Positions 7,740 through 15,420 are shown, counted from the first letter of the stretch. The stretch is DNA of 43,997 nucleotides from Clostridia bacterium (GCA_017556745.1 JAFYMF010000038.1:1-43997), one strand, 5' to 3'. Numbers and translations are program-made. Notes: generated by a model not told the origin, from the sequence alone.

Positions 7740-8309
7740 TCAATTTAAACTTATAATAAACGGCACAGTTGCCAAAACAAATCCTATTACAAGTAAAGCC
7801 GTGCGAATGATAACGGTCTGGCGGTTGGTAGCATACTCCAAATCCTTATCATGCGACACCGCTTTAACTATCTTGTAAGACACAAATGCAAGCGGCTTGT
7901 TGAGAAACGCCACGATACCAAGCATCGCAAAATAAGCTATGCCGTTGGAAGAAATATCCGTAAGAAGCGGGGCGCGAATGACTCTCGTATCCGTAAGTAT
8001 AAATAATATTCCCGAAATAGCCGCGAGTAGCATCATCAGAACTGCTGCTCTGACAATCACAACGTCAAATGATTGGTTGGGGAGTGCTTTGTCCATTTTC
8101 AAATGACGTATACTAATCAAAAGGACGACAGACAGGAGTGTCACAAAGAAAGGCACGGAGAAAATAGCAATGAAGATTGCTCCAACGAAATCCCATCCCA
8201 TACCATCGGTTATGACGTATGCGCCGGCAATAAATATAGCCACCAAAGCGACATACACTAAGGTCATAACGAGCATTGCTATATTATATTTTCTTCGATT
8301 GTTTTCCAT
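7740..8309 (-). CDS. Integral membrane protein, 189 aa
   Basis: Five or so hydrophobic segments (about 11-31, 42-65, 86-108, 121-140, 166-187) are separated by short charged loops. No family was recognised. The RBS GAGGAGG precedes the ATG. It lies 29 nt after the gene upstream, consistent with the same leftward operon. It might be a membrane subunit or immunity-like protein; the sequence does not decide. Confidence 0.7.
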   Translation of the reverse strand: MENNRRKYNIAMLVMTLVYVALVAIFIAGAYVITDGMGWDFVGAIFIAIFSVPFFVTLLSVVLLISIRHLKMDKALPNQSFDVVIVRAAVLMMLLAAISGILFILTDTRVIRAPLLTDISSNGIAYFAMLGIVAFLNKPLAFVSYKIVKAVSHDKDLEYATNRQTVIIRTALLVIGFVLATVPFIISLN

Positions 8310-8338
8310 ATTGCCTCCTCTTGTTACGGCGCAATTTA

Positions 8339-8809
8339 TTATTCCACCTTTGTTGTTTTCTCATAAAGCATAGCGGTGAGCCTGTTATCTATGGACGTTA
8401 GTTTATCTACTAAAAAGCCAACACTTTTGTGTTCATCGTATTTGTCGATTACATCAGCAAGCTCATCAATAAATAGCATAAAGCTTTCTCGATCAGAATA
8501 GTAAGCCCCTTCAATTGAAGATAAACTCATATGAATGGTGTGCCATTCATCATCGTTACTTGATTGATTTATAAGTTTAGCAATCATCGAAGATGAATGA
8601 ATACACGCAACAGAGTTTTCCAGCATAAATTCGTGTCCTGTAAGCTTATATTCCTTGATTTGATATGATACTGTATTTAATTCCGAGTCAAAGTACGATT
8701 GCTCTTGGCTTTTTATTTTTGAAACGTTTACCCCTTGTGCAATAATCGCAATAGCCATTGCTAAAATCACAACAATATTGATTATCAGTAATATGTGTTT
8801 TTTTGCCAT
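8339..8809 (-). CDS. Single-pass membrane protein with helical extracytoplasmic domain, 156 aa
   Basis: The ATG at 8809 (MAKKHILL...) is preferred over an extended frame to 8878 that overlaps the upstream gene; the RBS GAGGGA is modest. A hydrophobic helix at about 5-25 is followed by a mostly helical domain of about 130 residues with Ser/Asp-rich turns (SSMIAKLINQSSNDDEW). The layout resembles the sensor portion of chemoreceptor-like four-helix domains, but no signalling domain follows. Confidence 0.65.
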   Translation of the reverse strand: MAKKHILLIINIVVILAMAIAIIAQGVNVSKIKSQEQSYFDSELNTVSYQIKEYKLTGHEFMLENSVACIHSSSMIAKLINQSSNDDEWHTIHMSLSSIEGAYYSDRESFMLFIDELADVIDKYDEHKSVGFLVDKLTSIDNRLTAMLYEKTTKVE

Positions 8810-8828
8810 TCTCTGTCCCTCATTTGTC

Positions 8829-9437
8829 TTAGAAAAATATCCAATACCCGTAAAGGACTCCGATAATACCGCTTGCAAAAAGAATGTAAGTAATTGCTTT
8901 GCTGATAAACAGTGCGAAATCCGATGGCGTGGTATCCCAGTTGAAAAATATTCTATATCTCAGTGTAGCCATAAACCACATGACCTTGGGAATCGTCAGC
9001 ATTGGGATTGCCGCCGCAAAGCAAAACAAAGCGATCAGGGCACTTATTCCTGCGTTATCAATTCTTTCTTTGTAAGCGGAGGGATACTGATAATCAACAT
9101 CGCCGTCAGAAATGATCGTTGTAAATCCTGCTCCACGATCTATTATGACTCCATCGGGAATAGATGCTTCGATTTGATTGTTTGCTCGGCCCACAAGAAT
9201 AAGAAGGATTATTGCAGCAATGATGCCAAGCACCGATATTACACCCATGATCTTATCACGGCGCGGAACATAAAAATCCTCTGTGCGATCGCTCATATCA
9301 TCGAGCGTATTGTCAAGTTTTTCTTCAATTTCAAGCGTTTCCGCTTCACTAAGAGGTTTTCCAAGCTTCTCACCGCAATCGATACAATGATATCTGCTGT
9401 CGTTTTGAGTTGCTCCGCATTTTGTGCATTTTTTCAC
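8829..9437 (-). CDS. Zinc-ribbon membrane protein, 202 aa
   Basis: The GTG at 9437 is chosen because AAAGGAGG lies 7 nt upstream; an earlier ATG at 9455 would translate the RBS. An N-terminal zinc ribbon (CTKCGA, then CIDCGE, two CxxC pairs) is followed by an acidic linker and TM segments at about 65-85, 130-155 and 175-200. Zinc-ribbon-plus-TM proteins of this type are common in clostridial accessory loci and lack a defined role. Confidence 0.75.
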   Translation of the reverse strand: MKKCTKCGATQNDSRYHCIDCGEKLGKPLSEAETLEIEEKLDNTLDDMSDRTEDFYVPRRDKIMGVISVLGIIAAIILLILVGRANNQIEASIPDGVIIDRGAGFTTIISDGDVDYQYPSAYKERIDNAGISALIALFCFAAAIPMLTIPKVMWFMATLRYRIFFNWDTTPSDFALFISKAITYILFASGIIGVLYGYWIFF

Positions 9438-9483
9438 TGTTATTCCTCCTTTCAAAATTGCTTGTTGAACTATCTGAGTTTAT

Positions 9484-9834
9484 TTAATCTTGCCATATCC
9501 ACTTTGCATAATAGCCGTTTGCAGAATACATAATGTGAACTTCGTTATCTCCATTGCTGTATACATACATTGCTCCGAGTTGCTTGTCGGCTTCAAGAAT
9601 ATAGCCTCCGTTTTCCATCATATACCCATCAATAGTAGCGTTAGGCTTTCCGATAACAATAGTTGGATTTTCGCTTATTGTGACCAATTCCGTATCAGTA
9701 AACACTACCTTGTATAATCCGTGCGAAGCGGCAATGAAATTTGCCGTTCCAAATGTAGCAAAGGAAACCGCAAATGCACAGCCAACAAGAACGATAACGA
9801 CTATTAAGGATATAATCAAAATCTTTTTCTTCAT
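9484..9834 (-). CDS. Small exported or lipoprotein, 116 aa
   Basis: The N-terminus MKKKILIISLIVVIVLVGC has a lipobox-like LVGC with Cys19, so it is probably a lipoprotein; the hydrophobic stretch continues past the Cys, so a simple membrane anchor is an alternative. The mature domain (ENPTIVIGKPNATIDGYM then YVYSNGDNEVHIMY) is a small beta fold similar in style to the other products here. It is the first gene after the anti-sigma gene (28 nt gap), suggesting direct co-expression with the ECF pair. Confidence 0.7.
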   Translation of the reverse strand: MKKKILIISLIVVIVLVGCAFAVSFATFGTANFIAASHGLYKVVFTDTELVTISENPTIVIGKPNATIDGYMMENGGYILEADKQLGAMYVYSNGDNEVHIMYSANGYYAKWIWQD

Positions 9835-9862
9835 CTTGAATCTCCTATACCGCTAAAAGAAC

Positions 9863-11059
9863 TCATTCGGGAACAGATAATCCCCCGTTTGAAACTATAC
9901 CTTTATACATCGATACCGCGCCATCAACCGTATTATCTTCTCCCAAAACAATTTCATTTTGGAATTTAACTACCACAGTATCTCCAACCTTAAATCCTCG
10001 AACTTCAAGATAACGTTTGATTTTGAATTCCTCTGTCAGAACCTTGAATACCATGCCGTCATTCTTGTCTTTACAAAGAACGGTATCATCAATCAAAATA
10101 TACCCGTCTCCGATTTCGGTGATCGTACCAGCAATTGCGTACTCGTATGGCTCACGTTCTGTTTTACTTGCATTATCCATTGCATATGAAATAATGCTGT
10201 TTGCCTTTTCCACACCTATGAAATAAACGTACCCATAATCAAACACGTTAGTAGAAATATAACCATCCTCGGTAACGTAAAACACTCTTTTATAAACGCC
10301 AAGGATATCAGATGTCGCCGTAAAGCTCAGATAATTTCGATCCTTTGTCCTCCAATTATCGGCATCCTCGTAAGACTTCGCATCTCTGCATTCGGACAGA
10401 ATCTGCCAAATATATGCGTCATTGGTGATCTGATAATACCCCTTTTCCTTGTTACCCTCATTGACGGAAAACTTATTCAAGGGCAACGTTTGGGAAAGAT
10501 TATACGCATCAAGTAATTCACCGAATGTTGACGGTTGCGTTGCTTTAATGTTCGCATAAACGTAATAGCCCCCGTCCATGCTGACCGCAACAATCATATC
10601 TTCCGATACACCCTTTATTTTACGAACCTCAAAGGAATCGCTATAAGTTTTGTCGGTATAAATGTCTGTCCCTTTGGCGCTACAAGTTCCAATAACATTG
10701 TCGAGCAAACTTTCATCAATTGCTCTTGATCTTGTGCGATACTCTTTCCCGTCGTATTTGACCAACGTGTATTTTTCAGTGGTTGTCATATACTCCCACG
10801 GGAAGATAAAGCCACCTTCACTTCCACTTATCTCTACACCATAATTGCGGTCAACTCCGCCAATTGTAATAGGATTACCATTAAGCATGGGAATAATCAA
10901 TGCCCCCACCATAACAAAAATGACAAGGCAAGCAGCCATCGACAACCATTTTACCCAAGTACGCCTTTTCTTCTTTTGCACCTTTTCGGCAGGTGCAGCC
11001 TTTGCGATAAGCTCGGGATCAAGACCACCGAGATTCATGTAAATATTCTTGTTCGTCAT
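9863..11059 (-). CDS. Membrane anti-sigma factor candidate, 398 aa
   Basis: A short cytoplasmic N-terminus (GGLDPELIAKAAP, then a KKKRR patch) is followed by a TM helix at about 38-60 containing KWLSMAACL, a motif common in anti-sigma or DUF-type proteins paired with clostridial ECF factors. A large extracytoplasmic beta-rich domain follows (about 340 residues). The last part (GTITEIGDGYILIDD, then VGDTVVVKF) looks like an OB-like fold. Its ATG overlaps the sigma gene stop by 4 nt (ATGA), the normal arrangement for a sigma/anti-sigma pair. It lacks a zinc-binding HxxxCxxC motif, so it is not the ZAS type. Confidence 0.75.
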   Translation of the reverse strand: MTNKNIYMNLGGLDPELIAKAAPAEKVQKKKRRTWVKWLSMAACLVIFVMVGALIIPMLNGNPITIGGVDRNYGVEISGSEGGFIFPWEYMTTTEKYTLVKYDGKEYRTRSRAIDESLLDNVIGTCSAKGTDIYTDKTYSDSFEVRKIKGVSEDMIVAVSMDGGYYVYANIKATQPSTFGELLDAYNLSQTLPLNKFSVNEGNKEKGYYQITNDAYIWQILSECRDAKSYEDADNWRTKDRNYLSFTATSDILGVYKRVFYVTEDGYISTNVFDYGYVYFIGVEKANSIISYAMDNASKTEREPYEYAIAGTITEIGDGYILIDDTVLCKDKNDGMVFKVLTEEFKIKRYLEVRGFKVGDTVVVKFQNEIVLGEDNTVDGAVSMYKGIVSNGGLSVPE

Positions 11060-11613
11060 ACATCAAAGCCCTCCTTTTGCAAAAATGCTTTCAGCTTCTT
11101 TCTTGTGCGGAGCAAGAGAACGGTAACACTACTTTCCTTTATACCGTATTCCTCCGCAATTTCGGATATGGAACTTGAATACCAATACCGGCGCACAAAA
11201 ACATTCTGCGTTTTGTCGGGCAAAGACCAAACGAATTTATTCAGAGCTTCTCTCAAAGCAACACTTTCGCCAATATCTTCACCGCTATTATCATCGGGAA
11301 TACACTCGGCAAGCTCATCAAGAACAAGCATGACTTGTCCTCCTCGCTTCTGTGTGTGATATTCTTCGTAACGATCGAGAGAAAGCTGACGGCTTAACAT
11401 CCCGACGTATGGCTTTAGCGGGTTAGGTCTGTTTGGCGGAATCGTGTTCCACGCTTTGAGATAAGTATCGTTGACGATTTCTTTTGCATCTTCGTCATTT
11501 TCGAGAATGCGATTTGCGATGTAATGGCAATACCGTCCGTATTTCTTGTCGGTTTCGGATATAGCAGATTCCGAGCGCTCAAGGTATAGATCTACTATCT
11601 GCTTATCTTCCAT
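11056..11613 (-). CDS. ECF-type RNA polymerase sigma factor, 185 aa
   Basis: Region 2 is visible at about 25-75 (DAKEIVNDTYLKAWNTIPP) and region 4 at about 125-180 (SLPDKTQNVFVRRYW, then SISEIAEEYGIKESSVTVLL with the helix-turn-helix). Length and spacing are typical of small ECF factors. It would direct RNA polymerase to a special promoter set, probably including its own operon. Its gene opens the long leftward unit with the anti-sigma candidate and about thirteen lipoprotein or membrane genes. The RBS AAAGGAGTGTGAGAT lies before the ATG. It is clearly paralogous in design to the second ECF at 12493-13083. Confidence 0.9.
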   Translation of the reverse strand: MEDKQIVDLYLERSESAISETDKKYGRYCHYIANRILENDEDAKEIVNDTYLKAWNTIPPNRPNPLKPYVGMLSRQLSLDRYEEYHTQKRGGQVMLVLDELAECIPDDNSGEDIGESVALREALNKFVWSLPDKTQNVFVRRYWYSSSISEIAEEYGIKESSVTVLLLRTRKKLKAFLQKEGFDV

Positions 11614-11639
11614 ATCTCACACTCCTTTCGTGTGTTCTT

Positions 11640-11650
11640 GAAGGTCCTTC
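11640..11650 (-). promoter_or_regulatory. GAAGGNCCTTC palindrome upstream of ECF gene 1
   Basis: GAAGG-T-CCTTC is a perfect 11-nt inverted repeat 27 nt before the start codon. A similar block (13106-13119) stands in the same place before the second ECF gene. It could be an operator, a 5' RNA stem, or part of the start region of an autoregulated promoter. Confidence 0.45.
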
Positions 11651-11766
11651 ACTCTAAATAACGGGAAAATGACCGTCCACACTACATAATGACGAAAACT
11701 TTTTTACACACGAGCAGAAACCTCCGCTTAGTGTTCGATCAGCGGCTTATTATTTAACCGTTTCAA

Positions 11767-11820
11767 TCAGATGGTTAGACACAACATTATCGCGAGTGCC
11801 GTCAATAATATTCGTTTCAT
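11767..11820 (-). pseudogene. Truncated lipoprotein gene: signal peptide followed by stop
   Basis: An ATG at 11820 with a GGTGAGGA site starts MKRILLTALAIMLCLTI and then meets TGA at 11767-11769. The 17 residues closely match the signal peptide of the 240-aa lipoprotein (MKRILFTILAILMCLA). It follows the second anti-sigma gene by 10 nt, so this position once held a co-transcribed lipoprotein gene that is now lost. A functional 17-residue peptide is possible but less likely. Confidence 0.6.
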
Positions 11821-11830
11821 AGTATCGTCC

Positions 11831-12496
11831 TCACCTTTCAATACCATCATCACCAAAAACGAAACTTACAAATTTCTTAAAGCCGATAACTTCAACGGCA
11901 GGTCTGATTCCATCTAACATATCATAAAGTTGGCTGTAATCAATGGTGATCTCATAGGTGCCGCAATCCATAGGAATTGTGTCAACATTCTCGCCGTTTA
12001 CTGTAATAATCAGTTTATCGTCTACGACAATATGATTGTTTGCGGCTTCTTTGTAATTTCCATACGGAGTAATTATGTGATACTGTTGTACTTCCTGTAA
12101 TGCAACGCCGTCCTTATCAATATATTCTCTTAAAATTGTATAACCTCTAAATGCAAAACAAATAGGATCATTTGTCTTTTTTTCGAGAATAAACGTACAT
12201 TTTCCTTCGCTTGTATTATTGTTTTCAAATGTTACTGTGCCGAGTGAAGATTCGACTATATCTCCAACATAGTAATAGGTATAAGGTCCTTCAAGAGGCG
12301 GTTCAACAATATATGGTAGAATAATAATGCCTGCTGTAATGATGAGGCACAAACACGCCGCAAGCGAAGCCCATTTTACCAAAGTGCGCTTTCTGGGGTT
12401 CTTTTTCTCATCAAGAGATTGCTTCATAATGAAGTATCGATCCAAAATGTCAGAATCAAGCTCGGTGATTGCATCGCTTAACTTTTCTATCGTCAT
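11831..12496 (-). CDS. Second membrane anti-sigma factor candidate, 221 aa
   Basis: An N-terminal cytoplasmic segment (LSDAITELDSDILDRYF) of about 40 residues precedes a TM helix at about 42-63 containing KWASLAACLCLII, the same KW-x-x-x-AAC signature as the 398-aa protein. The extracytoplasmic domain is about 155 residues and beta-rich (YYYVGDIVESSLGTVTFE). The ATG overlaps the sigma stop by 4 nt. It resembles the DUF-type anti-sigma partners of clostridial ECF factors. What it senses is unknown. Confidence 0.75.
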   Translation of the reverse strand: MTIEKLSDAITELDSDILDRYFIMKQSLDEKKNPRKRTLVKWASLAACLCLIITAGIIILPYIVEPPLEGPYTYYYVGDIVESSLGTVTFENNNTSEGKCTFILEKKTNDPICFAFRGYTILREYIDKDGVALQEVQQYHIITPYGNYKEAANNHIVVDDKLIITVNGENVDTIPMDCGTYEITIDYSQLYDMLDGIRPAVEVIGFKKFVSFVFGDDGIER

Positions 12497-13083
12497 AATA
12501 CATAACCCTCACTTTCAAGATGTTTTTTGAGTCCGTTTTTGATGGATGTAATCTCTCGTTTGACGGTCGAAACACTGCAGCCAAGTTCATTACTTATCGT
12601 TGCAATAGAGTCAGCGATATAGTAACGACTGACGAAAATGTACATTTGTCTGTCGGGGAGAGATCTGACGTAATTACTTATGACTTTGGCAAGTTCTTTT
12701 GTTTCCATTTCCGCGTTCATATCTCCTTCGTCTGCTATGAAATCTTCAAGTTCAGAAAGGGACACCGTGTATTCCGACACAATTCGTTTTTGGCGCTTAT
12801 TAGCATTAAAACGGTTGATCGCAGTACGTCTGATAATGGTTGCGAGAAATGATTGTAGCAGAACAGGTCTTGCCGGAGGAATCGAATTCCAAGCGCCAAT
12901 ATATGTATCGTTCAGACACTCCTCGCTGTCACACATATCGTGGACAATGTTGTTTGCAAGCAAAAGTAGAAATCTTTTGTATTTGATGTCAGTTTCTTTA
13001 ATAGCTTGCTCGTCACGCTGCCAATACAAGTCAACGATCTTCTCGTCACTCATTGTAGCTGTCTGCTTTCTTTGAAGTTCCAT
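12493..13083 (-). CDS. Second ECF-type RNA polymerase sigma factor, 196 aa
   Basis: Region 2 (EECLNDTYIGAWNSIPPARP) and region 4 (SLPDRQMYIFVSRYYIADS, then ISNELGCSVSTVKREITSI) are evident, with the same order and spacing as the factor at 11056-11613. The first ATG at 13083 is supported by GGAAGGAGG; an internal Met at codon 11 is an alternative. It is paired with the 221-aa anti-sigma candidate by a 4-nt overlap. The two modules look like an ancient duplication in tandem. Confidence 0.9.
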   Translation of the reverse strand: MELQRKQTATMSDEKIVDLYWQRDEQAIKETDIKYKRFLLLLANNIVHDMCDSEECLNDTYIGAWNSIPPARPVLLQSFLATIIRRTAINRFNANKRQKRIVSEYTVSLSELEDFIADEGDMNAEMETKELAKVISNYVRSLPDRQMYIFVSRYYIADSIATISNELGCSVSTVKREITSIKNGLKKHLESEGYVL

Positions 13084-13105
13084 AACACACCTCCTTCCAC
13101 AGATT

Positions 13106-13119
13106 TGAAAGGCCCTTCA
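13106..13119 (-). promoter_or_regulatory. GAARGGNCCTTC-like block upstream of ECF gene 2
   Basis: TGAAAGGCCCTTCA is an imperfect inverted repeat about 23 nt before the start codon, matching in position and core (AAGG-x-CCTT) the block at 11640-11650. Immediately upstream on the minus strand is TTGACTATTACTTA, a possible promoter element. Confidence 0.4.
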
Positions 13120-13268
13120 TAAGTAATAGTCAAGATTTTTTTCAAAACGGCTCACGTTTTTTGAAAGTTTTTTGGATTATTTATTATATTATAACATATT
13201 TTTTCAAAAAATGTGTGAACTGATAAGAAAATATGGAGGATATATGCAGGAGGCATAAATTTAAAGAA

Positions 13269-13295
13269 CCGCCCACAGATTATCTCCGTAGGCGG
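13269..13295 (-). terminator. Hairpin after DUF6809 gene
   Basis: CCGCCTAC pairs with GTGGGCGG (one G-T pair), with a short inner AGAT/ATCT. On the minus strand it is followed by TTCTTTAAATTT. It sits just past the stop at 13303 and fits the end of the DUF6809/TnpV transcript. Confidence 0.6.
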
Positions 13296-13302
13296 CGTGG
13301 AA

Positions 13303-13572
13303 CTATTCGTTGTGTAATACTGCAATAGCTATTCGCATTCCTAATTTGAAAGCATACGAAAATATTTCTCGTTCATTGATATCGGTCAACTCATTGTAGC
13401 AATCATCGAATTTTTCAAGCAACACTTTTTGCCGATCGTTCAGCGTGGAAAGTAGGTTATCGTGATGGTCGGCTATGTAACCCATCAACTGCTTAGTCTC
13501 TTTATCGTGACTTCTACAATCGGTGTTGGGACATATATTACCGTAGAACAGTTCTTCAAGAATAGATCTCAT
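13303..13572 (-). CDS. DUF6809 family protein
   Basis: The 89-residue protein begins MRSILEELFYGNICP and ends with YAFKLGMRIAIAVL, the start and end signatures I associate with DUF6809, a small helical family carried mainly by integrative elements of gut Bacillota. A conserved middle (LNDRQKVLLEKFDDCYNELT) forms a helix pair. It overlaps the TnpV gene by 4 nt. Biochemical function is unknown. Confidence 0.75.
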   Translation of the reverse strand: MRSILEELFYGNICPNTDCRSHDKETKQLMGYIADHHDNLLSTLNDRQKVLLEKFDDCYNELTDINEREIFSYAFKLGMRIAIAVLHNE

Positions 13573-13943
13573 CTGAAGATCACCTCGCTCTCTACGATCT
13601 CTTTCGCAGCATTTGCTACGTAATTAGCAAGCTCGACCCATTTCATTTGATCTTTTGCTTTTAGTTCTTCGGTTAAGCCATGAGATTCGGCAAGATCAAC
13701 TATCAGAGATTCAAAGCGTTCTTGCGCTTCTTCGTTAACATTGTAAAGATATTCGTTCAATTCACCCGACATAAGCAATTCATTGTAACGAGCAATGCGA
13801 AAGCGTTTGAGCCATCCTAAATGTAACAAGCCCCATTTGCCGATTTCTTTCTGCTCGGGGAACTCTACATCGGGAATAAGATATCCATTTTCTTCACGGC
13901 AAGGAAGGTTGTTATTATAAAAATTAGTCTTTGAGTTTTTCAT
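13569..13943 (-). CDS. TnpV-like transposon-encoded protein
   Basis: The protein of 124 residues shows the TnpV pattern: NGYLIPDVEFPEQ, then IGKWGLLHLGWLKRFR, then YNELLMSGELNEYL, and late MKWVELANYVANAAKEIV. TnpV proteins are accessory products of conjugative and mobilisable elements with no proven function. The second ATG (13943) is preferred, as GGAG lies 7 nt upstream; the ATG at 13949 is possible. With DUF6809 this is good evidence that the neighbourhood is or was part of a mobile element. No integrase or relaxase is visible here. Confidence 0.8.
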   Translation of the reverse strand: MKNSKTNFYNNNLPCREENGYLIPDVEFPEQKEIGKWGLLHLGWLKRFRIARYNELLMSGELNEYLYNVNEEAQERFESLIVDLAESHGLTEELKAKDQMKWVELANYVANAAKEIVESEVIFR

Positions 13944-14030
13944 TTTCATTCTCCATTACATTTATTTTATTATAAGCAAGTATTGTAATGGATTGCTTTG
14001 GTGTCTTTAATCAAGTCAGTAGTTGTCAAG

Positions 14031-14069
14031 AAAAAAGGACGAGGAATTTTAACAATTCTTCGTCCTTTT
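14031..14069. terminator. Strong terminator after lplA
   Basis: A 16-bp stem (14033-14048 with 14054-14069, one G-T pair) has a 5-nt loop. On the minus strand it ends in TTTTTT (14031-14036), so it terminates the leftward lplA transcript. On the plus strand the T run is shorter. Confidence 0.85.
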
Positions 14070-14153
14070 CCTGTCGGTAGGTAACGTATTCTTAAAACTG
14101 TCCTTAAGAACACGCACCATATATCCGCGTTTTTTTACGTCACTTGACAGCAT
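14049..14153 (-). other. Short open frame between lplA and its terminator, doubtful
   Basis: A 34-codon frame (MLSSDVKKRGYM... ending RKRTKNC) starts 22 nt after the lplA stop and stops inside the terminator loop. It is Lys/Arg-rich. No RBS is visible and its last codons are dictated by the terminator stem, so I do not call it a gene. The dense basic content is why it is recorded. Confidence 0.2.
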
Positions 14154-14174
14154 ATTGATTTTGTTACTTTGACC

Positions 14175-15149
14175 TTACAGAATCTTTGCGATGAGTGATA
14201 TCAGGTCTTCAGCTACTTCATGAGACAGATGGAGATTTAACGCTTTTCTTATATCGGATTCGGTGAACCTGACACCGGAAAGAGCGGCAGATACATTTTC
14301 GGAAAGAAGATGATCCATTGCATCTGTGTAGACTTGTACCGAACGGATAATTCCTTTTTCGGTATCCAGCTTTATTTCAACACCACCCCAAGAGAATTTC
14401 TCTTTTGCCTCAAAGGAAAACGGAAATGTTTTTCCGTAGAGGTATTCCCAACTTGAATAATCGGCGGCAAGCTCAGATATTTTTTTCGGATCAGGTTCGG
14501 TACAGCAGGAGAGGGGAAGAAGATACTCTTTCGCGAAAGCTCTTTTCATATATTCGGTCATAGTTTGAGGGGTCAGACCGTGTGATAATTCTGATAGATT
14601 TATGATTCGTGAGCTTACGGACTTTATTCCTTTTGAACGCAGCTTATCACTGTCCGGGGTAAGGTATGAGGATAGCTTATCTGTGTTGCTTGAAATAAGC
14701 AAGGTACCGTGATGATATGATCGTCCTTGTGAGTTGTAAAATGCATTTCCCGAGAATTTCTTACCGTTTGTGAGTATGTCGTTGCGACCTGACAATTCTG
14801 CATTGATACCGGCTTCGGTACATGCACGGATTATAACCCCGAGCTGTTTTTCAAGATCGTAATCTTCACTTTGGCAAATAAACGTGAAATTCAGATTTCC
14901 CAGATCGTGATAGACTGCACCGCCACCGGATAATCTTCTCGCCAGGCGTACACCGTCTTTCTCCATCAGCGAGCAGTTGCACTCGGCCCAAGGATTCTGA
15001 TTTTTACCGATGACTACAGTGTTATCATTTTGCCACAGATAAAGGATAACAGAGTCGTGGGGGAGGGTATCGAAAAGTAATTTTTCAGTTGCAAGATTTG
15101 TATACGGATCAGTAGTTTTACTTTGATAAAACAGTAATTTAGAAATCAT
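14175..15149 (-). CDS. lplA: Lipoate-protein ligase A
   Basis: The enzyme activates lipoate with ATP and attaches it to the lysine of lipoyl domains. The family signature RRLSGGGAVYHDLGNLNF is at about 71-88, the binding lysines follow in NDILTNGKKFSGNA at about 123-136, and YHHGTLLISSN is at about 145. The C-terminal accessory domain (about 235-324) is present, so the ligase is full length (324 aa). It is transcribed divergently from the E2-E3-E1 operon, whose E2 lipoyl domain is its obvious substrate. This implies salvage of free lipoate rather than de novo synthesis (lipA/lipB are not in the window). The RBS AAAGGAAG precedes the ATG. Confidence 0.95.
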   Translation of the reverse strand: MISKLLFYQSKTTDPYTNLATEKLLFDTLPHDSVILYLWQNDNTVVIGKNQNPWAECNCSLMEKDGVRLARRLSGGGAVYHDLGNLNFTFICQSEDYDLEKQLGVIIRACTEAGINAELSGRNDILTNGKKFSGNAFYNSQGRSYHHGTLLISSNTDKLSSYLTPDSDKLRSKGIKSVSSRIINLSELSHGLTPQTMTEYMKRAFAKEYLLPLSCCTEPDPKKISELAADYSSWEYLYGKTFPFSFEAKEKFSWGGVEIKLDTEKGIIRSVQVYTDAMDHLLSENVSAALSGVRFTESDIRKALNLHLSHEVAEDLISLIAKIL

Positions 15150-15172
15150 ATTTTCGCACTTCCTTTGAATTA

Positions 15173-15201
15173 ATTATAAATCAATATGGGTGATGAGTCA
15201 A
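15173..15201 (-). promoter_or_regulatory. Promoter of lplA
   Basis: On the minus strand TTGACT (15196-15201) and TATAAT (15173-15178) are 17 bp apart. The start point would be about 17-20 nt before the ATG, giving a very short leader. Confidence 0.85.
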
Positions 15202-15280
15202 GGTTAATGTTTTTCTGAATGGAGCTTTTAAGAAAAAGATATTGTTAAGGATAAAAATCGTTTTTTTTCTTCAAAATCGG

Positions 15281-15309
15281 TTGACTCAAGGGCGCAGTTG
15301 TAGTACAAT
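15281..15309 (+). promoter_or_regulatory. Promoter of the 2-oxoacid dehydrogenase operon
   Basis: TTGACT (15281-15286) and TACAAT (15304-15309) are 17 bp apart. The expected start near 15316 gives an unusually long leader of about 155 nt before the TTG start of the E2 gene. Confidence 0.8.
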
Positions 15310-15321
15310 AAATTATGAATG

Positions 15322-15420
15322 TAAATCAAACCCAAACACAGAGACCTCGCCCGACAAAGTGCCTTTTCAGGACGCAGTTTGCCCCGCGAATTGGCCTTTT
15401 TGGCGATGAGCTTTGATTTA
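15322..15420 (+). ncRNA. Structured leader RNA candidate upstream of the E2 gene
   Basis: A perfect 9-bp closing stem (TAAATCAAA 15322-15330 with TTTGATTTA 15412-15420) encloses a second helix (CTC-GCC at 15346-15351 with GGC and GAG at 15402-15410, separated by a 3-nt bulge). An inner arm CAAAGTGC pairs with GCAGTTTG (one G-G mismatch). The G/C-rich interior stands out from the AT-rich flanks. It lies fully inside the predicted 5' leader. It does not match the consensus of TPP, FMN, T-box, glycine or other riboswitches that I know. A metabolite-sensing or protein-binding role is inference. Confidence 0.5.

Noticed and set aside
14049..14153. 34-codon frame as a small protein or leader peptide
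   Set aside because: No RBS, and it ends inside the lplA terminator; kept only as a doubtful feature.
15322..15420. TPP riboswitch or T-box upstream of E2
   Set aside because: The conserved CTGAGA and ACC-TGAT elements of TPP and the AGGGTGG-type T-box sequence are absent.
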